Below are positions 16,093-25,372 of a stretch of 39,867 nt of DNA, piece after piece. How positions within the stretch are numbered: the first letter of the stretch is position 1; every line of letters starts with the position of its first letter. The notes below the pieces were generated by a model. The model searched no databases, was not told where the DNA came from, and was given only the letters and a program-made list of their open reading frames with translations. The DNA lies in assembly GCA_024280265.1 (NCBI GenBank), contig JAJRQL010000087.1, forward strand, positions 1 through 39,867. Direction: 5' to 3'. A program made the translations under genes and the position numbers. The stretch is from Deltaproteobacteria bacterium (GTDB taxonomy: Bacteria; Desulfobacterota; Desulfobulbia; Desulfobulbales; Desulfocapsaceae).

Positions 16093-17896
16093 AGCGTCTG
16101 CAGACAGATGTATCGCAGGGAACGGTGGTCTTTGCCTGGAAACTTTTCTGGTATTCGGCCCATAGATAGCTCTGTTTGATGGAATGATCTATAATTTCCC
16201 AGGGAAAATAATCGTCTACGCCGTACTGATGAACAGCATAAAATTCAGGCGTTAAACTCTCCTGACGCATCGCCTGTTTCCAGGGTAATCCCTTTGCTGC
16301 CATTAAGGCAAGAACATTGGCAAGCCTGCGGTCGCCTCTCGCCAGAACCGCCTGAAAAAGTACATTATCAGGTTTGTCATGATTCATACGTACATTCGCC
16401 TCTTGCCGCAGTGACTTTTTCAGAAAATCGATTTTTTTATTCAATGATTTCACAGCACCGATAGCTGAACCATCTTCTTCAGGATCCACCTCTTCCCCCC
16501 CAAAAGAATGAAACTGAAAAGGAGTCCAGGGTTTTGGTGCAAAACAATTCACTGACAGGCTGATCTCACAGAGCCGCCCCCTTGCCTTTCCAAGAGGCAG
16601 CATAACTGCCCTGACCTTCCTGATCAACTCAAGCATCTCTTCCAGATCATCATACGTTTCAGTGGGGAGACCTATCATGAAATAAAGTTTCAATTTGTAA
16701 AGACCTACTCCCGCCAGGCGTTCAGCCGCAAGTAGTATATCGATTTCTGTAAGGTTTTTGTTAATAACACGACGAAGTCTTTCTGAGGCACCGTCAGGCG
16801 CTATAGCCACACTTTTCAAGCCACTGTTTGCCAGAAGTTTCAGGAGGGGCCCTGATATACGATCTGCACGAAGGGATGAAAAAGAGAGCGAGCATCCACT
16901 GTCAAGAAAGTATGATGAGAGATTTTCCAGTTCATCCTGATCCGCCATTTCCATACCAAGCAGGCCAATTCGACGAACAGCAGCATTTCGTTCCTCAACA
17001 CCCTTAACCACAGCATCTGCATCCCAGAGCCGCGGAGGCCTGTAGATAAAACCTGCAGCACAGAACCTGCAACCACGCGAGCATCCGCGTCCAAGTTCCG
17101 TCACATAAAGATTTGAGAATTCAGCAGCTGGACTGAGGAGTTGGGAATGAGCTGCTTTTTTTACCGTTGGAACAATAACCTTTGTGACTCTGTTTGGGAT
17201 TCCATTCACAGCAGTATTCGCAAGAATCCTGCCACTGGATTCATCATATCGGGGAGTGTACAAAGCTGGCACATAGGCCCCTTTAATCATTTTCTGAACG
17301 GTAAAAAGTAACTCTGACCTGCTCATATGGGGCAGATTTTTCAAGAGTATAGAAAGCAGGGAGGGAAGTATCCCTTCAGCCTCACCAAGAAGGAAAAGAT
17401 CAGTAAATGGAGCCAGGGGTTCAGGGTTCATAAATGTTGCAACCCCGCCTCCGATGACCAGTTGACTGGCTGAGGAAATAAACCCGTCCTCACGACTCTC
17501 TGCGAAAAGCCCGACACTTGCAGAGAGCAGTAAACGGGCAATATTCACGTAATCATGCTCAAAACTGATTGAATAGAAAAGAAGTGGAAATTCATTGAGC
17601 CCTCTGCCGGATTCAAAGGAACGCAGTGGGGAATGCAGATTTTCCGGGAGAAAGAAGCGTTCGCAAACCAGCCCATCCCGGTCATTCAACAGAGAATAGA
17701 CCAATTGAAAACCAAGACTTGAAACACCAACGCTATACTTGTTTGGATAGAGTAGAGCTACTGGAAGTTTCCCTGTCCATTTTTTCAGATAGGTTCCACT
17801 TTCCTGCTCCAGAAGGCTTCTCTCCCGGACTGCTGCTCTTTTTTTTCTCTGCTTTCCTCTACCCAAATGTGTCACACCGGAAAATAACAGGAACAC
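16073..17896 (-). CDS. Radical SAM protein with N-terminal B12-binding-like domain (TIGR03960-like)
   Basis: 607 residues. The N-terminal 45-210 region (KLPVALLYPNKYSVGVSSLGFQ, QLVIGGGVATFMNPEPLAPF) resembles the cobalamin-binding-like domain of this family. The radical SAM cluster motif GRGCSRGCRFC has Cys272, Cys276 and Cys279. The extreme C-terminus is a tight cysteine array, CDTSVCRRCGVCGD, which could bind a second cluster. In many bacteria this protein is fused to or beside a DUF2344 protein; that part is missing here. The start is a GTG with no good ribosome-binding site; the conserved region begins near residue 26, so the true start may be slightly downstream. Biochemical role not established. 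TAA stop. Confidence 0.85.
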   Translation of the reverse strand: MFLLFSGVTHLGRGKQRKKRAAVRERSLLEQESGTYLKKWTGKLPVALLYPNKYSVGVSSLGFQLVYSLLNDRDGLVCERFFLPENLHSPLRSFESGRGLNEFPLLFYSISFEHDYVNIARLLLSASVGLFAESREDGFISSASQLVIGGGVATFMNPEPLAPFTDLFLLGEAEGILPSLLSILLKNLPHMSRSELLFTVQKMIKGAYVPALYTPRYDESSGRILANTAVNGIPNRVTKVIVPTVKKAAHSQLLSPAAEFSNLYVTELGRGCSRGCRFCAAGFIYRPPRLWDADAVVKGVEERNAAVRRIGLLGMEMADQDELENLSSYFLDSGCSLSFSSLRADRISGPLLKLLANSGLKSVAIAPDGASERLRRVINKNLTEIDILLAAERLAGVGLYKLKLYFMIGLPTETYDDLEEMLELIRKVRAVMLPLGKARGRLCEISLSVNCFAPKPWTPFQFHSFGGEEVDPEEDGSAIGAVKSLNKKIDFLKKSLRQEANVRMNHDKPDNVLFQAVLARGDRRLANVLALMAAKGLPWKQAMRQESLTPEFYAVHQYGVDDYFPWEIIDHSIKQSYLWAEYQKSFQAKTTVPCDTSVCRRCGVCGD

Positions 17897-18289
17897 CTGG
17901 AAAGCGCACCTTGCTAATCACCCCCAGTCGACCTGCCAGCAGATAATCGACAAAATACTACCGACCCGACAAGTCGGAAAACTTTTTTTAGAGTCGCTGG
18001 ACTCTTTTCTGTAGCCCCCTGAGGGGTGTAAGTGCCTTGTTGGTAACTCTAAACTTCTGATTTCAAAAAAAGCTCTCACGGCTTCTCGGAGTCCCCGTAT
18101 CTCGCTTACTTGTTATTTATTACAAGCAACCTTGCAAAATTGCCTTTTCGTCCGATCTCTGCGTTATGTTCAAAATTTTACCATTGGAATATCATTCACA
18201 TGCCTGCGGTAAAATTTTTCGCATGCCTTAATTTCGGGAAAAAAATCCTAATCCTTCAAGACTGCCTACAGCTTTAATGGAGTAAGACA
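17897..18289. other. 393-nt intergenic region with repeat A and small hairpins
   Basis: Between ftsZ and the radical SAM gene. It contains repeat A copy 2 (18186-18217) inside an 11-bp inverted repeat, and short stems such as GAGTC/GACTC with a 4-nt loop near 17993-18006 followed by TTTT on the plus strand. No ORF of interest and no clear minus-strand terminator after ftsZ. Confidence 0.5.
18186..18217 (-). repeat. Dispersed repeat A, copy 2
   Basis: Reverse-strand match to 12863-12894 (28 of 32). It overlaps a perfect 11-bp inverted repeat, AAAATTTTACC at 18172-18182 and GGTAAAATTTT at 18208-18218, so this copy can form a stem-loop. Confidence 0.75.
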
Positions 18290-18943
18290 CTAATTAGCCT
18301 TCTTCCTGAGATATGTAGGTGTCTCCAGATATTCCTCGTTCCATGGCTTACGCTCCTTGCCAGACGGCCGGGGCTCATTAGTGGAAATACCATGATTTTC
18401 AAACCCGTTAAAGTTGGATGAGGAAAAGATGGAGCTTCCTGATGGCTGGTTAGGTGGTGCCGGAGTGAGATTTCCTGATCTGACCTCATCTTCACGGGGC
18501 TCCCGGGAAGGGACAGTCTTGGCAGGAATATTCACCTGTACCATGTTCTTTTTCTTTGGGACTGATTCGCCAACACCTGTAGCAATAACTGTCACATGCA
18601 GCTCATCACCAAGGGCATCATCATAAAGTGCACCAATAACCACCTTGGCCTCATCATCAACCTTATCCTGGATAAGAGCAGATGCCTCCATGAACTCCGC
18701 CATGGTGAATGATTCTTCAGAGGCGGAAATATTAATGAGGAGGCCACGGGCACCATCAATCCCCACATCTTCCAGCAACTGATTATCTATTGCCCGATTA
18801 GCAGCCTCCGTGGCACGATTTTCACCAACTGCAAAACCGGTTCCCATGATAGCAGGTCCAACCTCACGCATCACAGTACGCAGATCAGCAAAGTCAGCAT
18901 TCATAAGTCCTGCAACATTTATAAGATCTGTGATACCTTTCAC
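18290..18943 (-). CDS. ftsZ: FtsZ C-terminal part, downstream of an in-frame TAG
   Basis: The same reading frame as the N-terminal part continues unbroken for 219 codons after the TAG at 18949-18947. The first possible start is a GTG two codons beyond it. This part holds the T7 catalytic loop NADFADLRTVM, which completes the GTPase site of the neighbouring subunit, then the C-terminal subdomain (AANRAIDNQLLEDVG, VTVIATGVG), a linker of about 80 residues and the conserved C-terminal tail TPTYLRKKAN that binds FtsA. Nothing has decayed, as expected of a gene still under selection. It ends in TAG, which sits where FtsZ proteins normally end, so TAG does act as a stop here. Confidence 0.85.
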   Translation of the reverse strand: MKGITDLINVAGLMNADFADLRTVMREVGPAIMGTGFAVGENRATEAANRAIDNQLLEDVGIDGARGLLINISASEESFTMAEFMEASALIQDKVDDEAKVVIGALYDDALGDELHVTVIATGVGESVPKKKNMVQVNIPAKTVPSREPREDEVRSGNLTPAPPNQPSGSSIFSSSNFNGFENHGISTNEPRPSGKERKPWNEEYLETPTYLRKKAN

Positions 18944-18946
18944 GGC

Positions 18947-18949
18947 CTA
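18947..18949 (-). other. In-frame TAG codon inside ftsZ (residue 192)
   Basis: The codons read ATG GCC GAT AAG GTT CTA CTG TAG GCC GTG AAA. The neighbouring residues (ADKVLL, then AVKGI) align with helix H7 of other FtsZ proteins, where this position is Gln in B. subtilis and Gly in E. coli. One C-to-T change from CAG would explain it. Confidence 0.9.
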
Positions 18950-19522
18950 CAGTAGAACCTTATCGGCCATACTGAGCATATCAGAGAGCTTGGAGTTCTT
19001 CTGCATCAGGGAAAGCAGTCTGTCATTGGGAACAGTGATAATTGTATCGGCGTACTTACGCAGCTCTTCCCAGCCCTGCTCCGCATTACGCATACGAAAT
19101 TTCCCCTCAAAATGAAAGGGTTTGGTAACCACCGCAACGGTTAAGGCGCCCATTTCCCGACTTGCCTTCGCGACAATGGGCGCAGCACCAGTCCCTGTTC
19201 CACCACCCAATCCGGCAGCGACAAAAACCATGTCAGCCCCTTTGAGGCTGCCTGTTATTTCATCTATTGATTCAAGAGCTGCCTGCTCACCTGTTTCCGG
19301 ATCTGCACCAGCCCCAAGTCCTTTGGTAATTCCGGGACCGATCTGAAGGCACACATCAGCACGCGACTGATCCAGCGCCTGCTTGTCCGTATTTGCTGTG
19401 ATGAACTCAACCCCCTGCAGACGGTTCTCCACCATTGTGTTAATGGCATTACCACCTCCGCCACCAACGCCAATGACTTTAACAACCGCAACACTTTCTG
19501 TTTCCGCCATTCTAAACGGCAT
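18947..19522 (-). CDS. ftsZ: FtsZ N-terminal GTPase part, ending at an internal TAG
   Basis: The tubulin-like ring protein of cell division. The ATG at 19522 (MPFRMAETESV) is chosen because TAGGAGA precedes it; the ORF's earlier start at 19573 adds 17 unconserved residues. The part has the nucleotide-binding loops VIGVGGGGGNAINTMV, the tubulin signature GLGGGTGTGAAPIVA and TIITVPNDRLL. It stops at residue 191 in the middle of helix H7. Without the downstream part it would bind GTP but lack the T7 loop needed for hydrolysis and polymer contacts. Last gene of the dcw cluster, 123 nt after ftsA. Confidence 0.88.
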   Translation of the reverse strand: MPFRMAETESVAVVKVIGVGGGGGNAINTMVENRLQGVEFITANTDKQALDQSRADVCLQIGPGITKGLGAGADPETGEQAALESIDEITGSLKGADMVFVAAGLGGGTGTGAAPIVAKASREMGALTVAVVTKPFHFEGKFRMRNAEQGWEELRKYADTIITVPNDRLLSLMQKNSKLSDMLSMADKVLL

Positions 19523-19645
19523 ATTTTCTCCTATTTTCACGAAATCTGCAGCACCCAAACGCAACATTTCCATAAAATTTAAACGAATAAATCATACCAT
19601 TTACCGTCTCTCACTGAAACGTTTTTCTGCAAATATCAAAAAAAA

Positions 19646-20914
19646 TCACATTATCTTACGTAACCAGTCTTTCATCCTGCCAACCATCGAACTTTCGCTA
19701 TAGCGATTGTCCAGCTGATGCTGACGCCCGTACATTACAAGCCCGACTCCTGTGGTACACCTGGGGGTATTCACCTCATTCACTTTTCCGCCGATCTGGG
19801 CCGGATATCCGACACGAACAGGCAGGTCAAATATCTGTTCCGCAAGATCGGCAAGGTTGGCAAGCAATGCTGTTCCACCAGTTATCACCACTCCACCGTT
19901 TATTTTATTTTTGAGACCGCAGTTTATCAGATCCTGGTTGATCATCTCAAGGATCTCAACCATCCTCGCCTGGATAATATCTACCAGCACCTTCTGAGTC
20001 ACCTTACGCGGCTCACGATCGCCCACCGTTGGTACATCAACCACATGATTTGGTTTAACAACAGACGAAATGGCACAGCCAAAATCCTCTTTCAGACGCT
20101 CAGCATCCTGCAGTGGTGTGCGCAACCCCACAGAGAGATCATTGGTCAAGTTATGACCGCCAAGACCAATCTCACAGGTATGGCGGATGGTTCCATCGCA
20201 ACACACTGCCAGGTCTGTGGTACCACCACCTATATCGAGCAGGGCCACTCCAAGCTCCATTTCATCAGTACTCAGCGTTGCGTGTGCCGAGGCAATTGAC
20301 TCAAGCACCATGTCGGCAACCTCAAGCCCCGCCTTATCACAGCAGGTATACAGATTATGAACAGCTCCCATGTCTGCTGTTACTATGTGAACATTGGTTA
20401 CCAGTCTCACCCCTGTCATACCAATCGGATTCTGAATACCGGTATGATCATCCACCATATACTCCTGGGGGAGGACATGGATAATCTGCTGGTTTTCCGA
20501 TATCTTCACAGTCCGGGCGGCGACAATAACATCTTCCACGTCGCTCTCCTTAATTTCCCGGCCGTTTATAGCCACAATTCCGGGGCTGTTAAAACCTTTG
20601 ATATGATTTCCAGCAATTCCAACATACACGGTATGTAAATCACACTGCGCAGATTTTTCGGCATCAGTGACGGCCTTACGGATTGATTTCACGGTGGATT
20701 CTATGTTCACAACCACCCCTTTTTTCAGACCAACTGAAGGGGCTGTACCGATACCGATTATATCAATTCCATCTTCACATACTTCACCCACCACACAACA
20801 TATTTTAGTAGTCCCTATATCCAGGCCAACCACCAGATCACCAGGTTTTCTGGACTCTTTCACAAGTTCCAACTCAACATTTCCAACTGCTTTTTTGCTA
20901 TCTATCTCGTCCAT
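19646..20914 (-). CDS. ftsA: Cell-division protein FtsA
   Basis: 422 residues, close to the E. coli length. Actin-like ATPase: phosphate-1 motif VVGLDIGTTKICCVVGEV at about 28-45, the 1C subdomain (SEKSAQCDLHTVYVGIAGNHIKG), phosphate-2 VALLDIGGGTTDLAV and the adenosine motif GGVVITGGTALL. The C-terminal amphipathic helix (MVGRMKDWLRKIM) is the expected membrane anchor. FtsA tethers FtsZ filaments to the membrane and recruits later divisome proteins. It starts 4 nt after the ftsQ stop with AGGGTGA upstream. TGA stop. Confidence 0.97.
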   Translation of the reverse strand: MDEIDSKKAVGNVELELVKESRKPGDLVVGLDIGTTKICCVVGEVCEDGIDIIGIGTAPSVGLKKGVVVNIESTVKSIRKAVTDAEKSAQCDLHTVYVGIAGNHIKGFNSPGIVAINGREIKESDVEDVIVAARTVKISENQQIIHVLPQEYMVDDHTGIQNPIGMTGVRLVTNVHIVTADMGAVHNLYTCCDKAGLEVADMVLESIASAHATLSTDEMELGVALLDIGGGTTDLAVCCDGTIRHTCEIGLGGHNLTNDLSVGLRTPLQDAERLKEDFGCAISSVVKPNHVVDVPTVGDREPRKVTQKVLVDIIQARMVEILEMINQDLINCGLKNKINGGVVITGGTALLANLADLAEQIFDLPVRVGYPAQIGGKVNEVNTPRCTTGVGLVMYGRQHQLDNRYSESSMVGRMKDWLRKIM

Positions 20915-20918
20915 TCAC

Positions 20919-21917
20919 TCACCCTGCCAGGCTTTTGGCCACTAAAACTTTATTTTCCTGATAATCCATTCGAATATAAGCAACACTTTCAATCAAAACT
21001 TTCCCTTTTTTCTTTCGGTACAAGATTCCCAGCACTTTCCGCAACTGATAATATTTTCTTTTTATATCTCCTTTACCAAAATAAATAGGAAAGGGGTGCT
21101 TCACTAGAAATATGACCAATTCACCTTCTGGCGTGCAATGTATTTCCGACACATTCTGTGCCGGGAGATTAGGATTATTCATCCTTGCCAATTTTAAAAA
21201 TGATAGTATTTCTGATATAATCTTCTCTCTTTCCGACCCAGAAGTAATACCATCAATCCCGGTAATAACTGGAAAGTCGATATCCTGGCCAGGCGCCACC
21301 ACTGCAAAATTTTCCCCCTTTCTACTGAGATACCTGAAACCCTTTTCTCCGTCAATTGCAACCAGTGCCAGAGGCCGATGTTCCTGTATTGAAACCTCCA
21401 ACCTGTCCGGCCATATCCTTCTGACATTGGCATATTCCACCCAAGGATGCTGCTGGAGACGAGATTTTACTGCAGCAGCATCAATAGTGAGCATATTCAT
21501 TTCATAGGATATACCAGAGAATTTTTTCAAGTCTCTGTCACTTGTCACCACACAACCACTAAACTCAATATCGTGGATGCGAAAATATTGCAGATCACCA
21601 AGCAGGTGTCTCCCCCAGCCAGGAAGGACCAAACCGCATCCAAGGAGCAACAGACCAGCAATCAGCAGGAACCTCAACGGTATCCTCTGACCACTCCCTC
21701 CCCTGTGCAAACTACCCAGCTTCTGTTTCTGCTTCGTACCTGCCTTTCTGGCCTGCCATTTTTCCCGTAAACTTTTTTTCCTGACACCTGTACTGGAGTG
21801 ATCTGTACCAGAATATCTTGGTGTTAGCTTCAGGCAAGCCTTCTGGTCACCGCCGCTTTGCCGAACCATACTCTTTAAAAGAGATATCACCTTCTCAGAC
21901 AATGTCTGTCTAACCAT
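20919..21917 (-). CDS. ftsQ: Cell-division protein FtsQ
   Basis: 332 residues with a basic cytoplasmic tail of about 80, a membrane segment FLLIAGLLLLGCGLVLPG, then a periplasmic POTRA domain (FRIHDIEFSGCVVTSDRDL, HPWVEYANVRRIWPDRLEVSIQEHRPLAL) and the FtsQ beta domain. FtsQ binds FtsB/FtsL and links early and late divisome proteins. Longer than E. coli FtsQ (276) because of the cytoplasmic tail. AGGAA lies 7 nt before the ATG; the gene starts 14 nt after murB. TGA stop. Confidence 0.93.
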   Translation of the reverse strand: MVRQTLSEKVISLLKSMVRQSGGDQKACLKLTPRYSGTDHSSTGVRKKSLREKWQARKAGTKQKQKLGSLHRGGSGQRIPLRFLLIAGLLLLGCGLVLPGWGRHLLGDLQYFRIHDIEFSGCVVTSDRDLKKFSGISYEMNMLTIDAAAVKSRLQQHPWVEYANVRRIWPDRLEVSIQEHRPLALVAIDGEKGFRYLSRKGENFAVVAPGQDIDFPVITGIDGITSGSEREKIISEILSFLKLARMNNPNLPAQNVSEIHCTPEGELVIFLVKHPFPIYFGKGDIKRKYYQLRKVLGILYRKKKGKVLIESVAYIRMDYQENKVLVAKSLAG

Positions 21918-21931
21918 ATTTTTATTCCTGA

Positions 21932-22864
21932 TTACAAAAAGTGTACTTCAGGGGATAATCGAATTCCACTATCTTTTTCAACTTTATCTGTTACCATTTT
22001 CATCAGCCTGTAAACATCTTCCGCAGTTGCCGCACCTGTATTTACAAGGAAATTGGCATGAACCTCAGAGACCATTGCCCCGCCGCATCGCGTGCCTTTC
22101 AGGCCTGATGCCTCAATCAGCCTCCCGGCTGAATCACCTTTCGGGTTTTTAAAAAAAGAACCCGCGTTCTTTTCCATTTTCGGCTGACTTTTTTTTCTCT
22201 TCGCTGTGTTCGCCTGACAACGACTGCGAAGAACAGTCTTTTCACCACGCCGTAAAATCAGATCCACTGAAGTTATGATTCGTTTTTCCTCTCCCACTCC
22301 CTGGTTACTCCAGCATCGGTAGCCAAAATCAAGTTGTTTTCGCATCAATCTTTCGGCTCCCTTTGCAAGGGACAAAACTTCCATTGCTTCGATAACACCA
22401 GCCATATCCCCCCCGAAGGCACCAGCATTCATCAGTGCTGCCCCTCCGATGGATCCAGGAATACCCGCTGCAAACTCAAGTCCTTCGTAATCATGTTCCA
22501 CACACCAGTTGAGCAGCCTGGTTAGGCTGCAACCTGCAGCAACCCGAACTCTGATACCGCCGGTCACCGATCTTTCAAGAAGCTTCACCCCCGACATTTT
22601 TTTGCCAAAAAGAAGAACCACACCTTCAAAACCGCTGTCTCCAACAAGGAGGTTACTTCCCCTGCCAATAAAACGCCACGGGAGATCATTGTCAGAAACA
22701 AAACAGATCAAACGCTGTAGCTCCGCGATGCTCTCGACTTTAATCAATGCCCCTGCAGGCCCACCAATACCAAAAGATGTATATGGTGCAAGGGGACTAT
22801 CCCACAGAACCTCTTTCTCTGTAAGATCCCCCAGCCTTTCTCTCAGTGTCTGAGAAATCATCAT
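21932..22864 (-). CDS. murB: UDP-N-acetylenolpyruvoylglucosamine reductase MurB
   Basis: 310 residues, type II MurB layout. The FAD domain has [14 protein letters not shown] and [17 protein letters not shown], then [25 protein letters not shown]. Catalytic residues are visible: the tyrosine in DFGYRCWSN, the serine in NAGSFFKNP and the C-terminal glutamate in LSPEVHFL. It makes UDP-MurNAc with NADPH. The ATG overlaps the murC TGA (ATGA); an adjacent second ATG is an alternative start. TAA stop. Confidence 0.97.
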   Translation of the reverse strand: MMISQTLRERLGDLTEKEVLWDSPLAPYTSFGIGGPAGALIKVESIAELQRLICFVSDNDLPWRFIGRGSNLLVGDSGFEGVVLLFGKKMSGVKLLERSVTGGIRVRVAAGCSLTRLLNWCVEHDYEGLEFAAGIPGSIGGAALMNAGAFGGDMAGVIEAMEVLSLAKGAERLMRKQLDFGYRCWSNQGVGEEKRIITSVDLILRRGEKTVLRSRCQANTAKRKKSQPKMEKNAGSFFKNPKGDSAGRLIEASGLKGTRCGGAMVSEVHANFLVNTGAATAEDVYRLMKMVTDKVEKDSGIRLSPEVHFL

Positions 22865-24249
22865 GCCTGCTGTTTTTCCAGAAGAAGTTCAACCAGTGCC
22901 TCTCCAGCACGTACAATATTTCCGGCACCCAGAGTCAAAACCAGGTCACCGGGCTTCAACTCAGGCAGAAGTGCTTCTGCAAGATTTTCGACCCGTGAAG
23001 CAAATTTTGTCTTTCGCTGACCATGTTTCTTTACTTCATCAAGCAGAATTTCACCCGATATCACCGGATCAGGGGGTTCACTGGCTGCATAAATTTCAGT
23101 CATTACCAGATAATCCGCCTGATGAAAACAGGTTCTAAACTCTTCAAGCAGGGCCAGAGTCCTGCTGTAACGATGCGGCTGGAAAAGCACCACCAGCCGT
23201 TTTTGAGGCCATCCCTCTTTTATGGCCGCCAGTGTTGCCCGAATTTCTGTGGGATGATGCCCATAATCATCAATAACCGTTATCCCCTGTCCCTCACCCT
23301 TAAACTGCATCCTGCGCTGCACGCCCTGAAAACCTGCCAATGCTTCACTTATGGTGTCAAAGGGGATTTCCAATTCCAGCCCCACAGAGATCGCAGCCAA
23401 TGCATTGTATACATTATGTTTTCCTGCAAGTGCCAGATCAATGCGTCCCAATTTTCTGCCGTGGTGGACGACACCAAACTTCACCCGCCCGTTGGCTGCT
23501 TCTATCCGCTCTGCTGCAAGGTCGGCCTGAGCTGTAAAACCATAGGTCAGTTTCCGCTTCTTTATTCGGGGCAGAATATCCGCTACATTGGGATCATCAA
23601 GACAGATAATAACCGCACCGTAAAATGGAATTTTATCAATAAATTCCAGAAAGGTATCTTTGATATGTTCTATATTATCATAATAATCCATATGCTCCAG
23701 ATCAATATTCGTCACCACTTCGAGCACAGGGGCAAGCTTTAAAAAAGAACCATCACTCTCATCTGCCTCTGCAACCAGAAACTCACCTTCCCCAAGTTTT
23801 GCATTACCTCCCAGACTATCCACCTTACCACCAACCACAATGGTGGGATCAAGGCCTGCCACATGCATCATCCAACTAACCATGGAGGTTGTCGATGTTT
23901 TGCCATGGCTTCCGGCGATGGCAATACCAAATTTTTTCAACCGCATAAGTTCAGCCAGCATTTCCGCCCGCTGAATCACCGGAATTTCCGCAGCAAGTGC
24001 TGTAACCACTTCAGGGTTATCACCACGTATTGCTGATGACGTGACCACAACGTCTACTCCTTTTACCCAGCGTCCGTCATGGCCTTTGTGGATAAGACCT
24101 CCAAGGGCCTGCAGGTTTCTTGTTATGGCTGAATCACCAAGATCCGAGCCGGATACTTCATAACCAAGGTTCAGGAGAAGCTCAGCAATGCCACTCATTC
24201 CAATGCCACCTATACCTACAAAATGTATTTTCTTTGTCTTGTTATACAT
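22861..24249 (-). CDS. murC: UDP-N-acetylmuramate-L-alanine ligase MurC
   Basis: Mur ligase adding L-Ala to UDP-MurNAc. The ATG at 24249 ([20 protein letters not shown]) matches the family start better than the GTG at 24261, giving 462 residues. Motifs: the Rossmann start [18 protein letters not shown] loop [35 protein letters not shown] and FQPHRYSRT. The start lies within the last 8 nt of murG, so translation is coupled. TGA stop. Confidence 0.96.
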   Translation of the reverse strand: MYNKTKKIHFVGIGGIGMSGIAELLLNLGYEVSGSDLGDSAITRNLQALGGLIHKGHDGRWVKGVDVVVTSSAIRGDNPEVVTALAAEIPVIQRAEMLAELMRLKKFGIAIAGSHGKTSTTSMVSWMMHVAGLDPTIVVGGKVDSLGGNAKLGEGEFLVAEADESDGSFLKLAPVLEVVTNIDLEHMDYYDNIEHIKDTFLEFIDKIPFYGAVIICLDDPNVADILPRIKKRKLTYGFTAQADLAAERIEAANGRVKFGVVHHGRKLGRIDLALAGKHNVYNALAAISVGLELEIPFDTISEALAGFQGVQRRMQFKGEGQGITVIDDYGHHPTEIRATLAAIKEGWPQKRLVVLFQPHRYSRTLALLEEFRTCFHQADYLVMTEIYAASEPPDPVISGEILLDEVKKHGQRKTKFASRVENLAEALLPELKPGDLVLTLGAGNIVRAGEALVELLLEKQQA

Positions 24250-25372
24250 TACTTCTTTCACCCCTGCTTCCGGTTTCAGACGAACAGCTCATCAGACAGA
24301 GACACTCATCAACAATACGTTCTGCAGCCTGCGGAAAAGCTCTCTGGCGCATAGATTGACCCATTTCCTCAAGCTGAGATGGATTGGAAAAGAGGACTAC
24401 GAGCTGTCCCGCAAGGGTCTCAACGGTGAGATCCTTTTCAACAAACATCAGGGCCCCTCCACCTTCAACATAATATTGAGCATTCTTTTCCTGATGATTA
24501 TCAGCAGCATGGGGATACGGAATCAGGATAGCAGGTTTTCCAAGAACAGCCAGTTCTGCAAGGGTTGTCGCTCCTGCCCGTGACACCAGCAGGTCAGCTT
24601 CCCTATAAATAGCTGCCATATCATTGAAAAACGCTGCAACCGTAGCATCAATACTGTTTTCTCGATACACGGCCTTCACCTCTTCCAGATCCGCAGCACC
24701 CGTCTGATGTATTACTTTAACTTTAGCAAGTTCTGTTCCACATCCTGCAAAAGCTCCACTCACCAACTGATTGACCCGATGAGCGCCAAGACTTCCCCCC
24801 AGTACCAATAATGTGGGTTGCCCCCCAACTTCCTTTTTCATTTCAGAGAGTTTGATGATGGCATCCCGTACCGGATTTCCGGTAAGAACTGTCTTTTTTT
24901 TATCAAACCACCTTTCACTTCCGGGCAGAGATATGCAGATTCTGTTCACCAGACGTGACAGTTTCCTGTTGGCAAGACCGGGAACCGAGTTCTGCTCATG
25001 GATCAGGGTGGGTCGCCCCAGAATTCTGGCTGCAGCAACCACAGGTCCTGTAACATAGCCCCCGACGCCAACCACAAGATCCGGTTTAAAGCGAAGGATG
25101 TGATACATGGCTTCAAGACAGGACAGTGGCACCACCATTACCCCCTGAAGCAGACTCAGAAAGGTTTTCCCCTTCAACCCTCTGGAATGAATTGAACAGG
25201 TGGCATAGCCATATTGTTTCAGACTGCTTTTATCCATTTTTCGCTTTGTCCCCACAAAGAGGATCTCACTTCCAGGAAGCCTTCGATTTATTGCTTCAGC
25301 CGTGGCAATGGCTGGAAACAGATGTCCACCAGTCCCACCTCCTGTAAACATAAGTCGCACAGCCCTGCTCAT
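24242..25372 (-). CDS. murG: UDP-GlcNAc:lipid I GlcNAc transferase MurG
   Basis: 376 residues, slightly longer than usual. GT28 family: [19 protein letters not shown] at the N-terminus, [16 protein letters not shown] with [16 protein letters not shown] in the acceptor domain, [17 protein letters not shown] at the hinge and [37 protein letters not shown] in the donor site. It makes lipid II at the inner membrane face. It overlaps murD by 4 nt (ATGA); ftsW, which usually lies between these two genes, is absent. TAA stop. Confidence 0.97.
   Translation of the reverse strand: MSRAVRLMFTGGGTGGHLFPAIATAEAINRRLPGSEILFVGTKRKMDKSSLKQYGYATCSIHSRGLKGKTFLSLLQGVMVVPLSCLEAMYHILRFKPDLVVGVGGYVTGPVVAAARILGRPTLIHEQNSVPGLANRKLSRLVNRICISLPGSERWFDKKKTVLTGNPVRDAIIKLSEMKKEVGGQPTLLVLGGSLGAHRVNQLVSGAFAGCGTELAKVKVIHQTGAADLEEVKAVYRENSIDATVAAFFNDMAAIYREADLLVSRAGATTLAELAVLGKPAILIPYPHAADNHQEKNAQYYVEGGGALMFVEKDLTVETLAGQLVVLFSNPSQLEEMGQSMRQRAFPQAAERIVDECLCLMSCSSETGSRGERSNV

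Noticed and set aside
18290-18949. Genome-wide reassignment of TAG (for example pyrrolysine) as the explanation for the ftsZ stop
   Set aside because: ftsZ itself ends in TAG at its expected C-terminus, and ftsL and the CoA-disulfide reductase gene also end in TAG, so TAG works as a normal stop here. Site-specific readthrough is not excluded.
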